From positions 381,342-445,341 of the forward strand of contig NZ_KE557306.1 of NCBI RefSeq assembly GCF_000442275.2: a DNA stretch of 64,000 bases, in the 5' to 3' direction. This DNA is from Litoreibacter arenae DSM 19593. GTDB lineage: Bacteria; Pseudomonadota; Alphaproteobacteria; Rhodobacterales; Rhodobacteraceae. Of the stretch, positions 46,792 through 57,421 are shown one piece after another. The position numbers and the translations under genes were made by a program. The notes beneath the pieces are model-generated. The model had not been told where the DNA came from. It ran no database searches and was given only the letters and a program-made list of their open reading frames with translations. Numbering within the stretch: the stretch's first letter is position 1; every line of letters starts with the position of its first letter.

Positions 46792-47318
46792 GCAATGTCG
46801 CCACATATCCTTTCGACCCCAGCATTCTGGACGAGTTGGTCGACATGATCGGCGACATGGGAGCCGAGTTTGCAATCGGCACGCTTGATGCTGTCCTGTC
46901 GGAAAGCAACGGCGCGATCGTCTCGGAAGGCGTTACAAGGGATATGTACGAGGGACAGGTGATTACCGCCGTGGTCGCTGCGGATGCGGTTGCTGTAAGC
47001 CATGGTGAGGCGCCTTCCGTTCTCAACGACGCCTTGATGCAGGCCGTTAAGCCGTTCGCCGAAGACCTGCGCGACACTGATGGTACGCCTGATCTGGCCG
47101 CGAAGGCGCTTCGCGTGATCACCGACGGCACCAGCTCGATCTATGGCACCATGACCGGCGAACTCCCGACGCGGGCCGAGTTTCTGGAAATCACATCCAA
47201 GGTGCAAGACTCGGTCTCCGCTGCCAAGCAACGCAATCCCGGCGAGTGGGCTGAAATAACCGGTGATGGTGTGTTCGAAATCACCATGCACCCCGATAAT
47301 GGAGAAGCAGATGACTGA
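46788..47318 (+). CDS. Protein of unknown function embedded after nuoI
   Basis: A 176-residue acidic soluble protein with a helical look: [19 protein letters not shown] at the start, a central [17 protein letters not shown] segment, and [19 protein letters not shown] later. The pattern of an N-terminal GAEFA...LDAVL and a regularly spaced alanine-rich core recalls small DUF4259-like proteins, but I am not sure. The ATG overlaps the nuoI stop and the 3' end overlaps the CMD gene by 8 bases, so expression is tied to complex I. Confidence 0.65.
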   Translation: MSNVATYPFDPSILDELVDMIGDMGAEFAIGTLDAVLSESNGAIVSEGVTRDMYEGQVITAVVAADAVAVSHGEAPSVLNDALMQAVKPFAEDLRDTDGTPDLAAKALRVITDGTSSIYGTMTGELPTRAEFLEITSKVQDSVSAAKQRNPGEWAEITGDGVFEITMHPDNGEADD

Positions 47319-47712
47319 CCCGACCAACCCTTTCGAGGCGATGATGAAGATGGGGCAGGAGATGGCGAAATCCATGAATCCCGCGCTGGAGGCGTTCACG
47401 CCAAAAGGTTTCGAGAACATGATGCCCACTATGTCTGCTGACATGATGGAGCAATTCATGGGCAAGGGGTTGAGCCCGGAGGGGCTTGATGCCAAGACGC
47501 GCCTGTTGCTCACGCTCACGGGGCTGACGATTCAGGGCGCACAGGCCGAAAGCCAGATCCGGATCACCGTCCGCCACCTTGTCGAGGCAGGGGCAACGAA
47601 ACAAGAGATAGCCGAAACCATCGCGCAGGCCGCGATGTTCGGCGGCGTTCCGGCAATGTCGAAGGCGATGGAGCTTGCGACAGAGGTGCTGGACGGAGAA
47701 GGAAAAGACTGA
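47311..47712 (+). CDS. Carboxymuconolactone decarboxylase-family protein embedded before nuoJ
   Basis: 133 residues: a methionine-rich N-terminus, then the CMD pattern [19 protein letters not shown] and [33 protein letters not shown]. The CxxC pair that gives AhpD-type members peroxidase activity is absent (the helix reads [10 protein letters not shown]), so it is more like the decarboxylase or non-redox branch. The ATG at 47311 overlaps the previous gene; its stop overlaps nuoJ by one base (TGATG). Confidence 0.78.
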   Translation: MTDPTNPFEAMMKMGQEMAKSMNPALEAFTPKGFENMMPTMSADMMEQFMGKGLSPEGLDAKTRLLLTLTGLTIQGAQAESQIRITVRHLVEAGATKQEIAETIAQAAMFGGVPAMSKAMELATEVLDGEGKD

Positions 47713-48326
47713 TGGGTTTTGCTGATTTCGCATTCTACCTGTTCGCCATCGTGGTGGTGACCGCCGGCCTGCTCGTGGTGGTCTCGCGCAATCCGGTGCA
47801 TTCGGTGCTGTGGCTGATCCTCGCGTTTCTGTCCTCGGCCGGATTGTTCGTCCTTTTGGGGGCGGAATTTGTCGCCATGCTGATGATCATCGTCTATGTC
47901 GGCGCGGTCGCGGTGCTGTTCCTGTTCGTCGTTATGATGCTGGACGTCGACTTCGCGGAGCTTCGCGGCGAGCTGGCCAAATTCGTGCCGCTCGCAGGGC
48001 TGATCGGCGTTATCTTGTTGATGGAATTGGCACTGGTCTTCGGCACATGGACCGGCGCGGAAAACGCGGCTGCCCTGCGTGACGCGGTGACGCCGGCGTT
48101 GGAAGAGACCCAGAACACAGCGGCCTTGGGCCAGCTGATCTACACCAAATACATCTACCTGTTCCAGGCAGCGGGCCTGATCCTGCTTGTCGCCATGATC
48201 GGTGCCATCGTGCTGACCCTGCGCCACCGCCCGGACATCAAACGCCAGAACGTGCTCAGCCAAATCTACCGCGACCCTGCGGAGCAGATGGAGCTGAAAG
48301 ACGTGAAACCGGGGCAGGGGCTATGA
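47712..48326 (+). CDS. nuoJ: NADH-quinone oxidoreductase subunit J
   Basis: The ND6-type membrane subunit, 204 residues, five helices. Conserved parts are [15 protein letters not shown] and the pi-bulge region [21 protein letters not shown], followed by a long C-terminal extension after the last helix (about 165-204). Its stop overlaps the next small ORF (ATGA). Confidence 0.95.
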   Translation: MGFADFAFYLFAIVVVTAGLLVVVSRNPVHSVLWLILAFLSSAGLFVLLGAEFVAMLMIIVYVGAVAVLFLFVVMMLDVDFAELRGELAKFVPLAGLIGVILLMELALVFGTWTGAENAAALRDAVTPALEETQNTAALGQLIYTKYIYLFQAAGLILLVAMIGAIVLTLRHRPDIKRQNVLSQIYRDPAEQMELKDVKPGQGL

Positions 48327-48685
48327 CTGACATTGCTTTTGGTGAGGCTGGCTTCGTCGATTTAGATGAAATCCATTTCGATGTGGAAACTCAGGTATCT
48401 CGACCCATTGTGTTGGGGCGAAAGAACACCTCGGGAAATCTGGAACTGGTAGTTCGCAGAGACGGGCCGTCAGGGCCATTCTATACATTGCGAGAAGTTC
48501 GAGAATCCCCACTGGCATCTCGGTATCTCGCTGAAGGTGAGGATGTTGGTGAGCTTTCTTCCAATTTGGGAGAGAGAGGCGCTGGAAACTACGTTGAATT
48601 GGATGAGAACGACCAAAACACGCCGATGTATCAGATCGCGTTGCAGTCAATCGCAAAAGCAAAAGACCTCGGAGTGCTAAAATGA
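48323..48685 (+). CDS. Unrecognised AT-richer ORF between nuoJ and nuoK
   Basis: A 120-residue ORF whose start overlaps nuoJ and whose stop overlaps nuoK (ATGA at both ends), so it is locked into the operon. The product is acidic and soluble ([20 protein letters not shown], an [14 protein letters not shown] stretch and a [18 protein letters not shown] segment), with no signal or membrane helix. Its base composition and codon choice (many GAA, TTT, ATT) are clearly more AT-rich than the genes on either side, which hints at recent acquisition. I do not recognise it. Confidence 0.65.
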   Translation: MTDIAFGEAGFVDLDEIHFDVETQVSRPIVLGRKNTSGNLELVVRRDGPSGPFYTLREVRESPLASRYLAEGEDVGELSSNLGERGAGNYVELDENDQNTPMYQIALQSIAKAKDLGVLK

Positions 48686-48987
48686 TCGGACTTGAACACT
48701 ACCTCACAGTTGCAGCGGCCCTCTTCGTCATTGGCATTTTCGGCATCTTCGTGAACCGCAAGAACGTCATCATTATTCTGATGTCGATTGAGCTGATGCT
48801 TCTGGCGGTGAATATCAATTTCGTGGCCTTCTCCAGCTACCTTGGCGACCTCACAGGGCAGGTGTTTACCCTGTTCGTGCTGACGGTCGCGGCGGCAGAG
48901 GCGGCGATCGGGCTGGCCATTCTGGTCTGCTTCTTCAGAACCCGCGGCTCCATCGCCGTGGAAGACGTCAACGTGATGAAGGGCTAA
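48682..48987 (+). CDS. nuoK: NADH-quinone oxidoreductase subunit K
   Basis: The ND4L-type membrane subunit, 101 residues, three helices, with the paired glutamates of the proton path in [14 protein letters not shown] and [13 protein letters not shown]. The ATG overlaps the stop of the AT-rich ORF; nuoL starts 6 bases after it. Confidence 0.97.
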   Translation: MIGLEHYLTVAAALFVIGIFGIFVNRKNVIIILMSIELMLLAVNINFVAFSSYLGDLTGQVFTLFVLTVAAAEAAIGLAILVCFFRTRGSIAVEDVNVMKG

Positions 48988-48993
48988 GTCACT

Positions 48994-51093
48994 ATGGAAA
49001 CCATCATCCTTTTTGGCCCGCTGATCGGTGCCCTGATCTGCGGCTTCGGCTGGAAGTTCATCGGCGAACAAGCTGGCTGCGTGATCGCGACAGGGCTTTT
49101 GTTCCTGTCGGCCTTGCTGAGCTGGATCGTCTTCCTGACCTTTGACGGCACCACCGAGACCATCAACATCATGCGCTGGATCCAGTCCGGCACGCTCGAC
49201 ACTTCCTGGGCCATCCGCGTGGACCGGCTGACGACGATCATGCTGATCGTTGTAACCACCGTTTCCAGCCTCGTGCACCTCTATTCCTTCGGCTACATGG
49301 CACATGACGAACATTTCGGCGAAGGCGTCGCCTACAAGGCCCGCTTCTTTGCCTATCTGTCGTTCTTCACATTCACGATGCTGATGCTGGTAACGGCGGA
49401 TAACCTCGTCCAGATGTTCTTTGGCTGGGAGGGCGTGGGCGTCGCCTCCTATCTGTTGATCGGGTTCTACTACAAAAAGCCCTCCGCCAATGCCGCCGCC
49501 ATCAAGGCGTTCGTGGTGAACCGCGTCGGTGACTTCGCGTTCCTGCTGGGCATTTTCGGGCTGTATCTTCTGGCCGACAGCATCAATTTCGACGACATTT
49601 TCGCAGCGATGCCGCAGATTGCGGAGACCCAGTTGCAGTTCTTGTGGACCGAGTGGAACGCCGCGAACCTGCTGGCCACCCTGCTGTTCATCGGGGCCAT
49701 GGGCAAATCGGCTCAGCTGTTCCTGCACACCTGGTTGCCGGACGCGATGGAAGGCCCGACTCCTGTGTCGGCCCTGATCCACGCCGCGACCATGGTGACG
49801 GCAGGTGTGTTCCTCGTCTGCCGCATGTCGCCGCTGATCGAATTCGCGCCGGAAGCGAAGAACTTCATCGTGATCATCGGTGCGACGACCGCGTTTTTTG
49901 CTGCGACCGTGGGTCTTGTGCAAAACGACATCAAACGCGTGATTGCGTATTCGACCTGTTCGCAGCTTGGCTACATGTTCGTGGCCGCGGGCGTTGGGGT
50001 CTACTCGGTCGCCATGTTCCACCTTCTGACCCACGCGTTCTTCAAGGCGATGTTGTTCCTTGGCGCGGGCTCGGTCATCCATGCGATGCACCACGAGCAG
50101 GACATGCGCAACTACGGCAACCTGCGTAAGAAAATCCCCTACACCTTCTGGGCGATGATGATCGGCACGCTGGCCATCACCGGCGTCGGCATTCCGCTGA
50201 CCCATATCGGCTTCGCCGGGTTCCTGTCCAAAGACGCGATCATCGAGAGCGCTTGGGGCGGTGGTTCCGGCTACGCGTTCTGGCTGCTGGTCATCGCTGC
50301 TGTGTTCACTTCGTTCTATTCGTGGCGTCTGATGTTCATGACGTTCTTCGGCACGGAGCGGGGCGACAAGCACACCCATGAGCATGCCCATGAAAGCCCG
50401 AAAACCATGCTGATCCCGCTGGGTGTTCTGGCGATCGGCGCGGTGTTCTCGGGGATGGTGTTCTTCAAGCCGTTCTTCGGCGACCACCACGACGTCGAGA
50501 AGTTCTTTGGTATCACCCAGGGCGAGCAACATGCGCTGGTGGACCCTGATACGCTCAGCATGGCGGCTTTGGCCGCGACCTCTGACGAGGGCGAAGTTGA
50601 GGGCGGCGAAGGCGAGGCCGCGCTGCCGGGGCAGGGCGCCATCTACATGGCCCCCGACAACCACACCATGGACAACGCCCACCATGCGCCTGCATGGGTC
50701 AAGGTGGCACCGTTCATAGCGATGCTGCTGGGCTTGTTCACCTCCTGGATGTTCTACATCAAGAACCCCAGCCTGCCGGGTCGTCTGGCGGCGAACCAGC
50801 CGCATCTGTACCAGTTCCTGCTGAACAAGTGGTATTTCGACGAGATCTATGACGTGATCTTCGTCCGCCCGGCCAAATGGCTTGGCAACTTCCTGTGGAC
50901 GCGGGGCGATGGTAGGGTCATCGACGGCTCGATCAACGGGCTGGCGATGGGTGCAGTTCCGTTGCTGACCCGCCTTGCAGGACGCGCGCAGTCCGGCTTC
51001 ATGTTCCACTACGCCTTCGCCATGGTCATCGGCGTAGTGCTGATTATCACATGGTTCGCCATTGGCGGCCCGAGCGTCGGGGGGGCCGAATAA
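48994..51093 (+). CDS. nuoL: NADH-quinone oxidoreductase subunit L
   Basis: The distal antiporter-like subunit (ND5 type), 699 residues, with about fourteen core helices, the proton-channel region [19 protein letters not shown] and [20 protein letters not shown], and [20 protein letters not shown]. The C-terminal part contains the long lateral helix, preceded by a glutamate/glycine-rich loop (about 525-550: [11 protein letters not shown]). The stop overlaps the nuoM ATG (TAATG). Confidence 0.97.
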   Translation: METIILFGPLIGALICGFGWKFIGEQAGCVIATGLLFLSALLSWIVFLTFDGTTETINIMRWIQSGTLDTSWAIRVDRLTTIMLIVVTTVSSLVHLYSFGYMAHDEHFGEGVAYKARFFAYLSFFTFTMLMLVTADNLVQMFFGWEGVGVASYLLIGFYYKKPSANAAAIKAFVVNRVGDFAFLLGIFGLYLLADSINFDDIFAAMPQIAETQLQFLWTEWNAANLLATLLFIGAMGKSAQLFLHTWLPDAMEGPTPVSALIHAATMVTAGVFLVCRMSPLIEFAPEAKNFIVIIGATTAFFAATVGLVQNDIKRVIAYSTCSQLGYMFVAAGVGVYSVAMFHLLTHAFFKAMLFLGAGSVIHAMHHEQDMRNYGNLRKKIPYTFWAMMIGTLAITGVGIPLTHIGFAGFLSKDAIIESAWGGGSGYAFWLLVIAAVFTSFYSWRLMFMTFFGTERGDKHTHEHAHESPKTMLIPLGVLAIGAVFSGMVFFKPFFGDHHDVEKFFGITQGEQHALVDPDTLSMAALAATSDEGEVEGGEGEAALPGQGAIYMAPDNHTMDNAHHAPAWVKVAPFIAMLLGLFTSWMFYIKNPSLPGRLAANQPHLYQFLLNKWYFDEIYDVIFVRPAKWLGNFLWTRGDGRVIDGSINGLAMGAVPLLTRLAGRAQSGFMFHYAFAMVIGVVLIITWFAIGGPSVGGAE

Positions 51094-52634
51094 TGGACAA
51101 CCTGCTTTCCGTTATCACCTTCATGCCGCTGGTTGCGGCCCTGATACTGGCCCTGTTCCTGCGCGGCGACGACGAGGCCGCGCAACGCAACGCCAAATGG
51201 CTGGCGCTGATCGCCACGAGTGTGACGTTCCTGTTGTCGATCTTCGTCTACACGGGCTTCGACGCTTCCAACACGGGCTTCCAGTTCGTGGAGGAACGCG
51301 ACTGGCTCATGGGGCTGCAATACAAGATGGGCGTGGACGGCATCTCTGTCACCTTCGTGCTGCTGACCACCTTCCTGATGCCGCTGGTCATTGCCAGCTG
51401 CTGGGACGTGAAGCATCGTGTGAAGGACTACATGATCGCGTTCCTGCTGTTGGAGACGCTGATGCTCGGCGTGTTCTGCGCACTGGACCTGATCCTGTTC
51501 TACCTGTTCTTCGAGGCGGGCCTGATCCCGATGTTTCTGATCATCGGCATCTGGGGCGGGGCGAACCGTATCTACGCGTCGTTCAAGTTCTTCCTCTACA
51601 CGCTGCTGGGCTCGGTCCTGATGTTGATCGCCATGATTGCCATGTATCTGGACGCAGGCACCACGGATATCCCGACGCTGCTGACCCATACTTTCGCCTC
51701 CGAGACGTTCAGCGTTGCGGGCGTCACTGTGGTGGGCGGCATGCAGACGCTGATGTTCCTCGCTTTCTTCGCCAGCTTCGCGGTGAAGATGCCGATGTGG
51801 CCGGTCCATACCTGGCTGCCCGATGCGCACGTGCAGGCGCCGACCGCAGGGTCGGTCGTGCTGGCGGCGATCCTGTTGAAGATGGGCGGCTACGGCTTCC
51901 TGCGTTTCTCGCTGCCGATGTTCCCGGTGGGCGCGGATGTGCTGGGCATCTACGTTTTGTGGCTGTCGGTCATTGCGATCGTCTACACCTCGCTGGTGGC
52001 ATTGGCGCAGTCGGACATGAAAAAGCTGATCGCCTATTCGTCAGTCGCCCACATGGGCTACGTGACCATGGGCATTTTCGCGGCCAACCAACAGGGCATC
52101 GACGGGGCGATCTTCCAGATGATTTCCCACGGGTTCATCTCCGGCGCGTTGTTCCTGTGTGTGGGCGTGATCTACGACCGCATGCACACCCGCGAGATCG
52201 ACGCTTATGGCGGCTTGGTCAACAAGATGCCGGCCTATGCGCTGATCTTCATGCTGTTCACCATGGCCAATGTCGGTCTGCCGGGCACCTCGGGCTTCGT
52301 GGGCGAATTCCTGACGCTGATGGGCGTGTTTCAGGTCAACACCTGGGTGGCTCTCTTCGCCACGACCGGCGTTATCCTGTCGGCGGCCTATGCGCTGTGG
52401 CTTTATCGCCGCGTGGTTATGGGCGATCTGATCAAGGAAAGCCTGAAGTCGATCACCGACATGACCTCCCGCGAAAAGGCCATTTTTGCGCCGCTGGTGT
52501 TCATGACGATCCTGCTTGGCGTCTACCCCGCGCTGGTGCTGGACCTGATCGGGCCAAGCGTCGAGGCGCTGGTCTCCAATTATGATACCGCGCTGCTCGA
52601 CAGCGGCGTGGTCACGGCTGTGGCCGGAAACTAA
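51093..52634 (+). CDS. nuoM: NADH-quinone oxidoreductase subunit M
   Basis: The ND4-type antiporter-like subunit, 513 residues, about fourteen helices. Key segments are [20 protein letters not shown] with the conserved Glu, [19 protein letters not shown], and [19 protein letters not shown]. The ATG at 51093 gives the proper [13 protein letters not shown] start; the frame is open upstream to 51051 inside nuoL. nuoN starts 11 bases after it. Confidence 0.97.
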   Translation: MDNLLSVITFMPLVAALILALFLRGDDEAAQRNAKWLALIATSVTFLLSIFVYTGFDASNTGFQFVEERDWLMGLQYKMGVDGISVTFVLLTTFLMPLVIASCWDVKHRVKDYMIAFLLLETLMLGVFCALDLILFYLFFEAGLIPMFLIIGIWGGANRIYASFKFFLYTLLGSVLMLIAMIAMYLDAGTTDIPTLLTHTFASETFSVAGVTVVGGMQTLMFLAFFASFAVKMPMWPVHTWLPDAHVQAPTAGSVVLAAILLKMGGYGFLRFSLPMFPVGADVLGIYVLWLSVIAIVYTSLVALAQSDMKKLIAYSSVAHMGYVTMGIFAANQQGIDGAIFQMISHGFISGALFLCVGVIYDRMHTREIDAYGGLVNKMPAYALIFMLFTMANVGLPGTSGFVGEFLTLMGVFQVNTWVALFATTGVILSAAYALWLYRRVVMGDLIKESLKSITDMTSREKAIFAPLVFMTILLGVYPALVLDLIGPSVEALVSNYDTALLDSGVVTAVAGN

Positions 52635-52645
52635 GGACGCGTGAG

Positions 52646-54085
52646 ATGATCCAAGCTGACCTGAATATCGTTCTGCCCGAAGTCATACTGGCGGTCTTCG
52701 CCATGCTGGCGCTGATGGGCGGGGTCTACACGACCAAGGACAAATCCGCGCCTGTGATCCTGTGGGCCACCAGCGCGCTGTTCGTGGTGCTGGCCGCGTG
52801 GATCGGCATCAACGGGGAGGGCGCGAATGCGGCCTTCGGTGGCGCGTTCATCGACGACGGGTTTTCGCGCTTTGCCAAGGTGATGATCCTGCTCTCCGCC
52901 GCTGCAATCTTGGTGCTGAGCCAGGACTTCATGTCCCGCCACGGGCTGTTCCGGTTCGAGTATCCCATTCTGGTGGCACTGGCCGTCGTGGGTATGATGA
53001 TGATGGTCTCCGCCGGTGACCTGATGGCGCTGTATATGGGTTTGGAGCTGCAATCCCTGTCGCTTTACGTGGTCGCCGCGCTGCGCCGCGACTCGGTGCG
53101 GTCGACAGAGGCCGGTTTGAAGTATTTCGTGCTGGGTGCATTGTCTTCGGGCATGCTGCTATATGGCGCGTCGCTGGTCTACGGCTATGCGGGCACCACG
53201 CTGTTTGCGGGCATCTTCACGACCGTGAACGCGGGTGACATCTCGCTGGGGCTGCTGTTCGGCTTGGTCTTCATTGTGGCAGGTCTGGCCTTCAAGGTCT
53301 CCGCCGTGCCGTTCCATATGTGGACGCCCGACGTCTACGAGGGGTCGCCCACGCCGATCACCGCGTTCTTTGCGACGGCCCCGAAGGTCGCCGCCATGGG
53401 CTTGTTCGCCCGTGTGGCGTTCGACGCATTTGGGGGCGCGGTGGCGGACTGGACGCAGATCGTGGCCTTCCTTTCGCTGACTTCCATGTTCCTTGGCGCA
53501 ATCGCCGGGATCGGCCAGCGCGACATCAAGCGGCTGATGGCCTATTCCTCCATCGCGCATATGGGCTACGCGCTGATGGGTCTAGCCGCTGGCACCGCCG
53601 AGGGCGTTCAGGCGATGCTGATCTACATGGCAATCTACGTCACCATGAGCGTCGGCACCTTTGCCTTCATCCTCTCGATGGAAAAAGACGGCCAGCCCGT
53701 TACCGAGATCGACTCGCTGCAAAACTACTCCAGCAAGGAACCGCTGCGTGCGCTGGCGATGCTGGTGTTGATGTTCTCGCTGGCAGGTATTCCGCCGCTG
53801 GTCGGCTTCTTCGGCAAGTTCTACGTGCTGAAAGCCGCCGTGGACGCCAACATGGCGTGGCTGGCTGTGGCCGGTGTGATCGCTTCGGTAATCGGCGCGT
53901 ATTACTACCTGCGCATCGTCTACTACATGTATTTCGGCGAGGAGCGGGATGCGTTGAACGGCTCGATGCCGATGGTGAACTGGCTGTTGCTGGTCGGCTC
54001 CGCTGCGGTGATGGTGCTGGGCGTGATCAACCTGTTCGGGGTTGAAGGACTGGCGCTGACCGCCGCAGGTGCGCTTGTCAACTGA
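52646..54085 (+). CDS. nuoN: NADH-quinone oxidoreductase subunit N
   Basis: The ND2-type antiporter-like subunit, 479 residues, about fourteen helices. Conserved are [20 protein letters not shown] with the channel Glu, [21 protein letters not shown] (split here at 20 residues or less in the key [10 protein letters not shown] core) and [18 protein letters not shown]. It closes the complex I genes; its 3' end overlaps the birA start by 17 bases. Confidence 0.96.
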   Translation: MIQADLNIVLPEVILAVFAMLALMGGVYTTKDKSAPVILWATSALFVVLAAWIGINGEGANAAFGGAFIDDGFSRFAKVMILLSAAAILVLSQDFMSRHGLFRFEYPILVALAVVGMMMMVSAGDLMALYMGLELQSLSLYVVAALRRDSVRSTEAGLKYFVLGALSSGMLLYGASLVYGYAGTTLFAGIFTTVNAGDISLGLLFGLVFIVAGLAFKVSAVPFHMWTPDVYEGSPTPITAFFATAPKVAAMGLFARVAFDAFGGAVADWTQIVAFLSLTSMFLGAIAGIGQRDIKRLMAYSSIAHMGYALMGLAAGTAEGVQAMLIYMAIYVTMSVGTFAFILSMEKDGQPVTEIDSLQNYSSKEPLRALAMLVLMFSLAGIPPLVGFFGKFYVLKAAVDANMAWLAVAGVIASVIGAYYYLRIVYYMYFGEERDALNGSMPMVNWLLLVGSAAVMVLGVINLFGVEGLALTAAGALVN

Positions 54086-54821
54086 CCTCTGGCCCGAAGG
54101 CGTCGACCGCATCATTCTTGATGAGGTCGACAGCACCATGGCCGAGGCGGCACGCCTTGCGCCTGAGCTGAAGCGCCCGACATGGATCATGGCGCACCAC
54201 CAGACTGACGCACGCGGGCGTCAGGGGCGCAAGTGGGCTAACCCCGAAGGCAATCTGGCCGCAACGCTGCTGATGCGCCCCGAGGGCGGGCCAGCGGATG
54301 CGGCGTTGCGATCCTTTATGGCGGCGAACGCACTCTTCGAGGCGCTGGCGCTCTATGTGGACCGCACAAAGCTGGCCGTGAAATGGCCCAACGACGTGCT
54401 GCTGTCGGGCGGCAAGGTCGCGGGTATTCTTCTGGAAAGCATGGGATCGGCGCAGGGTGTCGATTGGCTGGCGATTGGCGTGGGCGTCAATCTGGCTGCG
54501 GTGCCAAAGGGCGTGCCGGACGCTTCGTTCCCGCCCACGGCTTTGGCAGAACATGGGGACATGGTCGCGCCGGAGCAGTTTCTGGACGCACTGGCCGCGA
54601 ATTTCGCCACCGAGGAGGCGATATTTGCCGAACTTGGCTTTGGCAAGATCCGCGAGAACTGGTTAAAACGCGCCGCGCGTCTGGGGGAGGTCATTACCGC
54701 CCGGACGTCCCGCGAGGAAATCACCGGCACTTTTGAGAGCATAGACGAGGCTGGCAACCTGATCCTGCGCACGCCGAAAGGCGCGCAGGCGATTGCTGCG
54801 GCGGATGTCTTTTTCTCGTGA
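54069..54821 (+). CDS. birA: Biotin-[acetyl-CoA-carboxylase] ligase BirA (monofunctional)
   Basis: Attaches biotin to carboxylase carrier domains through biotinyl-AMP. 250 residues, catalytic and C-terminal domains only; the DNA-binding repressor domain of E. coli BirA is absent. Motifs are [11 protein letters not shown], the adenylate loop [15 protein letters not shown], and [19 protein letters not shown] with K105. The start is a GTG at 54069 inside the end of nuoN. Its likely local client is the methylcrotonyl-CoA carboxylase alpha subunit (28526-30457). Confidence 0.94.
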   Translation: MRLSTDLWPEGVDRIILDEVDSTMAEAARLAPELKRPTWIMAHHQTDARGRQGRKWANPEGNLAATLLMRPEGGPADAALRSFMAANALFEALALYVDRTKLAVKWPNDVLLSGGKVAGILLESMGSAQGVDWLAIGVGVNLAAVPKGVPDASFPPTALAEHGDMVAPEQFLDALAANFATEEAIFAELGFGKIRENWLKRAARLGEVITARTSREEITGTFESIDEAGNLILRTPKGAQAIAAADVFFS

Positions 54822-54902
54822 GTAAGGGGCGTCACAGAGTGCGTTTTGACCCTGATCGACGCGCACTATAGAGACGGGATACGAAGCGAGAGGGCTTGAG
54901 AT

Positions 54903-55676
54903 ATGCTACTGGCGATTGACTGCGGCAACACCAACACTGTGTTTTCCATTTGGGACGGGGAGCGGTTCATCGCGACGTGGCGTGCCTCGACCGAATGGCA
55001 GCGCACGGCGGATCAGTATTACGTCTGGTTGTCGACCCTGATGCATTTCCAGAAGATCGACGTCGAGATCACCGAGGTGATCGTCTCCTCCACCGTGCCG
55101 CGTGTGGTGTTCAATCTGCGGGTCTTTGCGGACCGCTATTTCAACACCCGCCCTCTTGTCGTCGGCAAGGAGGGCTGCGAACTGCCGGTCGACGTGCGCG
55201 TGGATGAAGGCACCGCCGTCGGACCGGACCGCCTTGTAAACACGGTCGCGGGTTACAATCTATACGGGGGTGACCTGATCGTCGTCGACTTCGGCACCGC
55301 GACCACCTTTGATGTGGTCGACACCGACGGAGCCTATATCGGGGGCGTCATCGCACCGGGTGTGAACCTCTCGCTTGAGGCTTTACACCAAGCGGCGGCA
55401 GCGTTGCCGCATGTCGACATCACCAAACCGCAGAACGTCATCGGCACGAATACGGTTGCGTGTATGCAGTCGGGTGTGTTCTGGGGCTATATCGGGCTGA
55501 TCAAGGAGATCTGCGCCCGCATCAAGGCCGAGCATGGCCGCGAGATGAAAGTAATTTCCACCGGAGGGTTGGCGCCGTTGTTCCAACAGGCAGACGCTCT
55601 CTTTGACGAATTTCACGATGACCTGACCTCGCGCGGCTTGGTGGTTATCAACGAGTACAACAGAAAGAATATCTAA
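54903..55676 (+). CDS. coaX: Type III pantothenate kinase CoaX
   Basis: Phosphorylates pantothenate in the first step of coenzyme A synthesis. 257 residues of the ASKHA fold, with the phosphate-binding LAIDCGNTNTVFSIWDG (D6), GPDRLVNTVA, the second phosphate loop DFGTATTFDVV, GGVIAPGV and VISTGGLAPL. An 81-base gap after birA has no terminator, and GAGAGG precedes the ATG. The RNase J gene follows one base after its stop. Confidence 0.95.
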   Translation: MLLAIDCGNTNTVFSIWDGERFIATWRASTEWQRTADQYYVWLSTLMHFQKIDVEITEVIVSSTVPRVVFNLRVFADRYFNTRPLVVGKEGCELPVDVRVDEGTAVGPDRLVNTVAGYNLYGGDLIVVDFGTATTFDVVDTDGAYIGGVIAPGVNLSLEALHQAAAALPHVDITKPQNVIGTNTVACMQSGVFWGYIGLIKEICARIKAEHGREMKVISTGGLAPLFQQADALFDEFHDDLTSRGLVVINEYNRKNI

Positions 55677-55677
55677 T

Positions 55678-57342
55678 ATGGCAGGCGAACGATTGGTCTA
55701 CCTTCCCCTTGGCGGGGCGGGTGAAGTCGGCATGAATATGTATCTCTACGGCTACGGGAAACCGGGCAAGGAGCGGTTCATACTGGTCGACGCGGGGGTG
55801 ACCTTCCCCGATATGGACGGCACCCCGGGTGTCGACCTGATTTTCCCCGACATCGAGTGGATCGCGGATCGCGCGAAGCAGCTTGATGCGATCTTTATCA
55901 CCCACGCGCATGAGGATCATGTCGGCGCACTCGGGCATCTCTATGGCCGACTGAAAGCGCCGGTCTACGCGCGCAAATTCACCGCCCATATCGCGGCGCT
56001 GAAAATGGCGGAGCACGGCTATGACGGCTCCGAAATCACTGTGGTCGACAAGATGCCAAGTCAAGTTCAGGTGGGCAAGTTCAAGGTCGGCTTCATGCCG
56101 ATCTCGCACTCGATTCCCGAAAGCTCCGGCCTTGTTATCGACACGCCGGACGGGCGTGTGGTGCATTCCGGCGACTTCAAAATTGACCTGACGCCCGGTG
56201 TGGGGGAGCCGTTCGACCCCGAAGCATGGGCCGCACTTGCCCCTGTGAAGGCGCTGATCTGCGATTCAACCAACGTGTTCTCGCGCCACGAGGGCCGTTC
56301 CGAAGCCACCGTTGGCCCGAACATCGTCCCCCTTGTGCGCGAGGCGACCGGCTTGGTCGTGGCGACCACCTTTGCGTCGAACATTGCGCGGGTGAAGACA
56401 TTGGCGCAGGCGGGCCGTGAGGCCGGGCGGTCGATCTGCCTGATGGGCCGCTCCATGCAGCGCATGGTGCAGGCCGGGACGGATACCGGTGTGGTTAAAG
56501 ACTTCCCACCGTACATCTTGCCGGAAGAAGCCCGCGACGTGCCGCGCGAAAACCTGATGATCCTTGCCACCGGATCGCAGGGCGAACGGCGTGCGGCGAC
56601 GGCGCAACTCTCGCGCGGTAAATTCCTAGGGATATCGCTGCGGGAAGGCGACACGGTGCTGTTCTCGTCCAAGACTATTCCCGGCAATGAGCGGTCCGTC
56701 GGTGAAATTGTAAATAACTTCAGTGAGTTGGGCGTCGATGTGATCGACGACAAGCTGGCTGATATCCATGTGTCGGGCCACGCAAACCGCCCTGATCTGG
56801 AAGAGATGCATCGGCTGTTGCAGCCGCAAATCCTGATCCCGAACCATGGCGAGCACCGGATGCTGCGCGAGCACGCCAAGGTGGGGGAGGCCAATGGCAT
56901 CGCGTCCGTGGTGGCCCCGAATGGCACCATGGTGTCGCTGTCGGGCAACCGTCCCGAGATCGTGGAGTTCATTGAGACGGGTCGTCTGTATCTGGATGGT
57001 TCCGTGCAGATCGGCGCGCTGGACGGGGTCGTGCGTGACCGTATCCGCATGGCGCTGAACGGGCAGGCGGTGATCGGCATTCTGATCGACGAGGATGACG
57101 AGCCGCTGACGGATGCGTGGTGCGAGCTGCGTGGTTTGCCGGAAACGGGACGCTCCAAAGCCCCGTTGCAGGACGTTCTGGAAGAAGAGGTGGGCCAGTT
57201 CCTTGGTCGTGCCGATGCCAAGACCATTGCCGACGACGACAAGCTGGAGGAAAAGATCAAACGGATTGTGCGTCAGACCTCGCAAAACGAGATTGGCAAG
57301 AAGCCGGAAGTCGTGGTCTTGATTTCGCGTTTGACCGCCTGA
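55678..57342 (+). CDS. rnj: Ribonuclease J
   Basis: A metallo-beta-lactamase/beta-CASP RNase with endonuclease and 5'-3' exonuclease activity in mRNA and rRNA processing. 554 residues; metal ligands in THAHEDHVGALGHLYG (HAHEDH at 76-81), SHSIPESSGLVID with HSGDFKID, the beta-CASP segments CDSTNVFSRHEGRSE and ATGSQGERRAAT, then VSGHANRPDLEEMHRLL and PNHGEHRML. It directly follows coaX and is closed by a strong terminator, as in other Rhodobacterales. Confidence 0.95.
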   Translation: MAGERLVYLPLGGAGEVGMNMYLYGYGKPGKERFILVDAGVTFPDMDGTPGVDLIFPDIEWIADRAKQLDAIFITHAHEDHVGALGHLYGRLKAPVYARKFTAHIAALKMAEHGYDGSEITVVDKMPSQVQVGKFKVGFMPISHSIPESSGLVIDTPDGRVVHSGDFKIDLTPGVGEPFDPEAWAALAPVKALICDSTNVFSRHEGRSEATVGPNIVPLVREATGLVVATTFASNIARVKTLAQAGREAGRSICLMGRSMQRMVQAGTDTGVVKDFPPYILPEEARDVPRENLMILATGSQGERRAATAQLSRGKFLGISLREGDTVLFSSKTIPGNERSVGEIVNNFSELGVDVIDDKLADIHVSGHANRPDLEEMHRLLQPQILIPNHGEHRMLREHAKVGEANGIASVVAPNGTMVSLSGNRPEIVEFIETGRLYLDGSVQIGALDGVVRDRIRMALNGQAVIGILIDEDDEPLTDAWCELRGLPETGRSKAPLQDVLEEEVGQFLGRADAKTIADDDKLEEKIKRIVRQTSQNEIGKKPEVVVLISRLTA

Positions 57343-57363
57343 CGCGACCCTTCCTCAGTGAAC

Positions 57364-57402
57364 AAAAAAGGCCCTGAAGCATCACCGCTTCAGGGCCTTT
57401 TT
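57364..57402. terminator. Strong bidirectional terminator between the RNase J gene and the DEAD-box helicase
   Basis: A run of A, the perfect stem GGCCCTGAAGC / GCTTCAGGGCC with loop ATCACC, and a run of T. It can stop the nuo-birA-coaX-rnj transcript from the left and the helicase transcript from the right. Confidence 0.9.
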
Positions 57403-57421
57403 GTTGCTGTCGGAGCGGGGC

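Noticed and set aside
48631-51009. 792-codon open frame on the minus strand opposite nuoL
   Set aside because: It covers a clear nuoL gene, is rich in His, Gln and Arg as expected for a shadow frame of GC-rich DNA, and has no recognisable domain.
51062-52585. 507-codon same-strand frame inside nuoM
   Set aside because: It is the +2 reading of nuoM; rich in Arg, Gly and His, with no membrane pattern.
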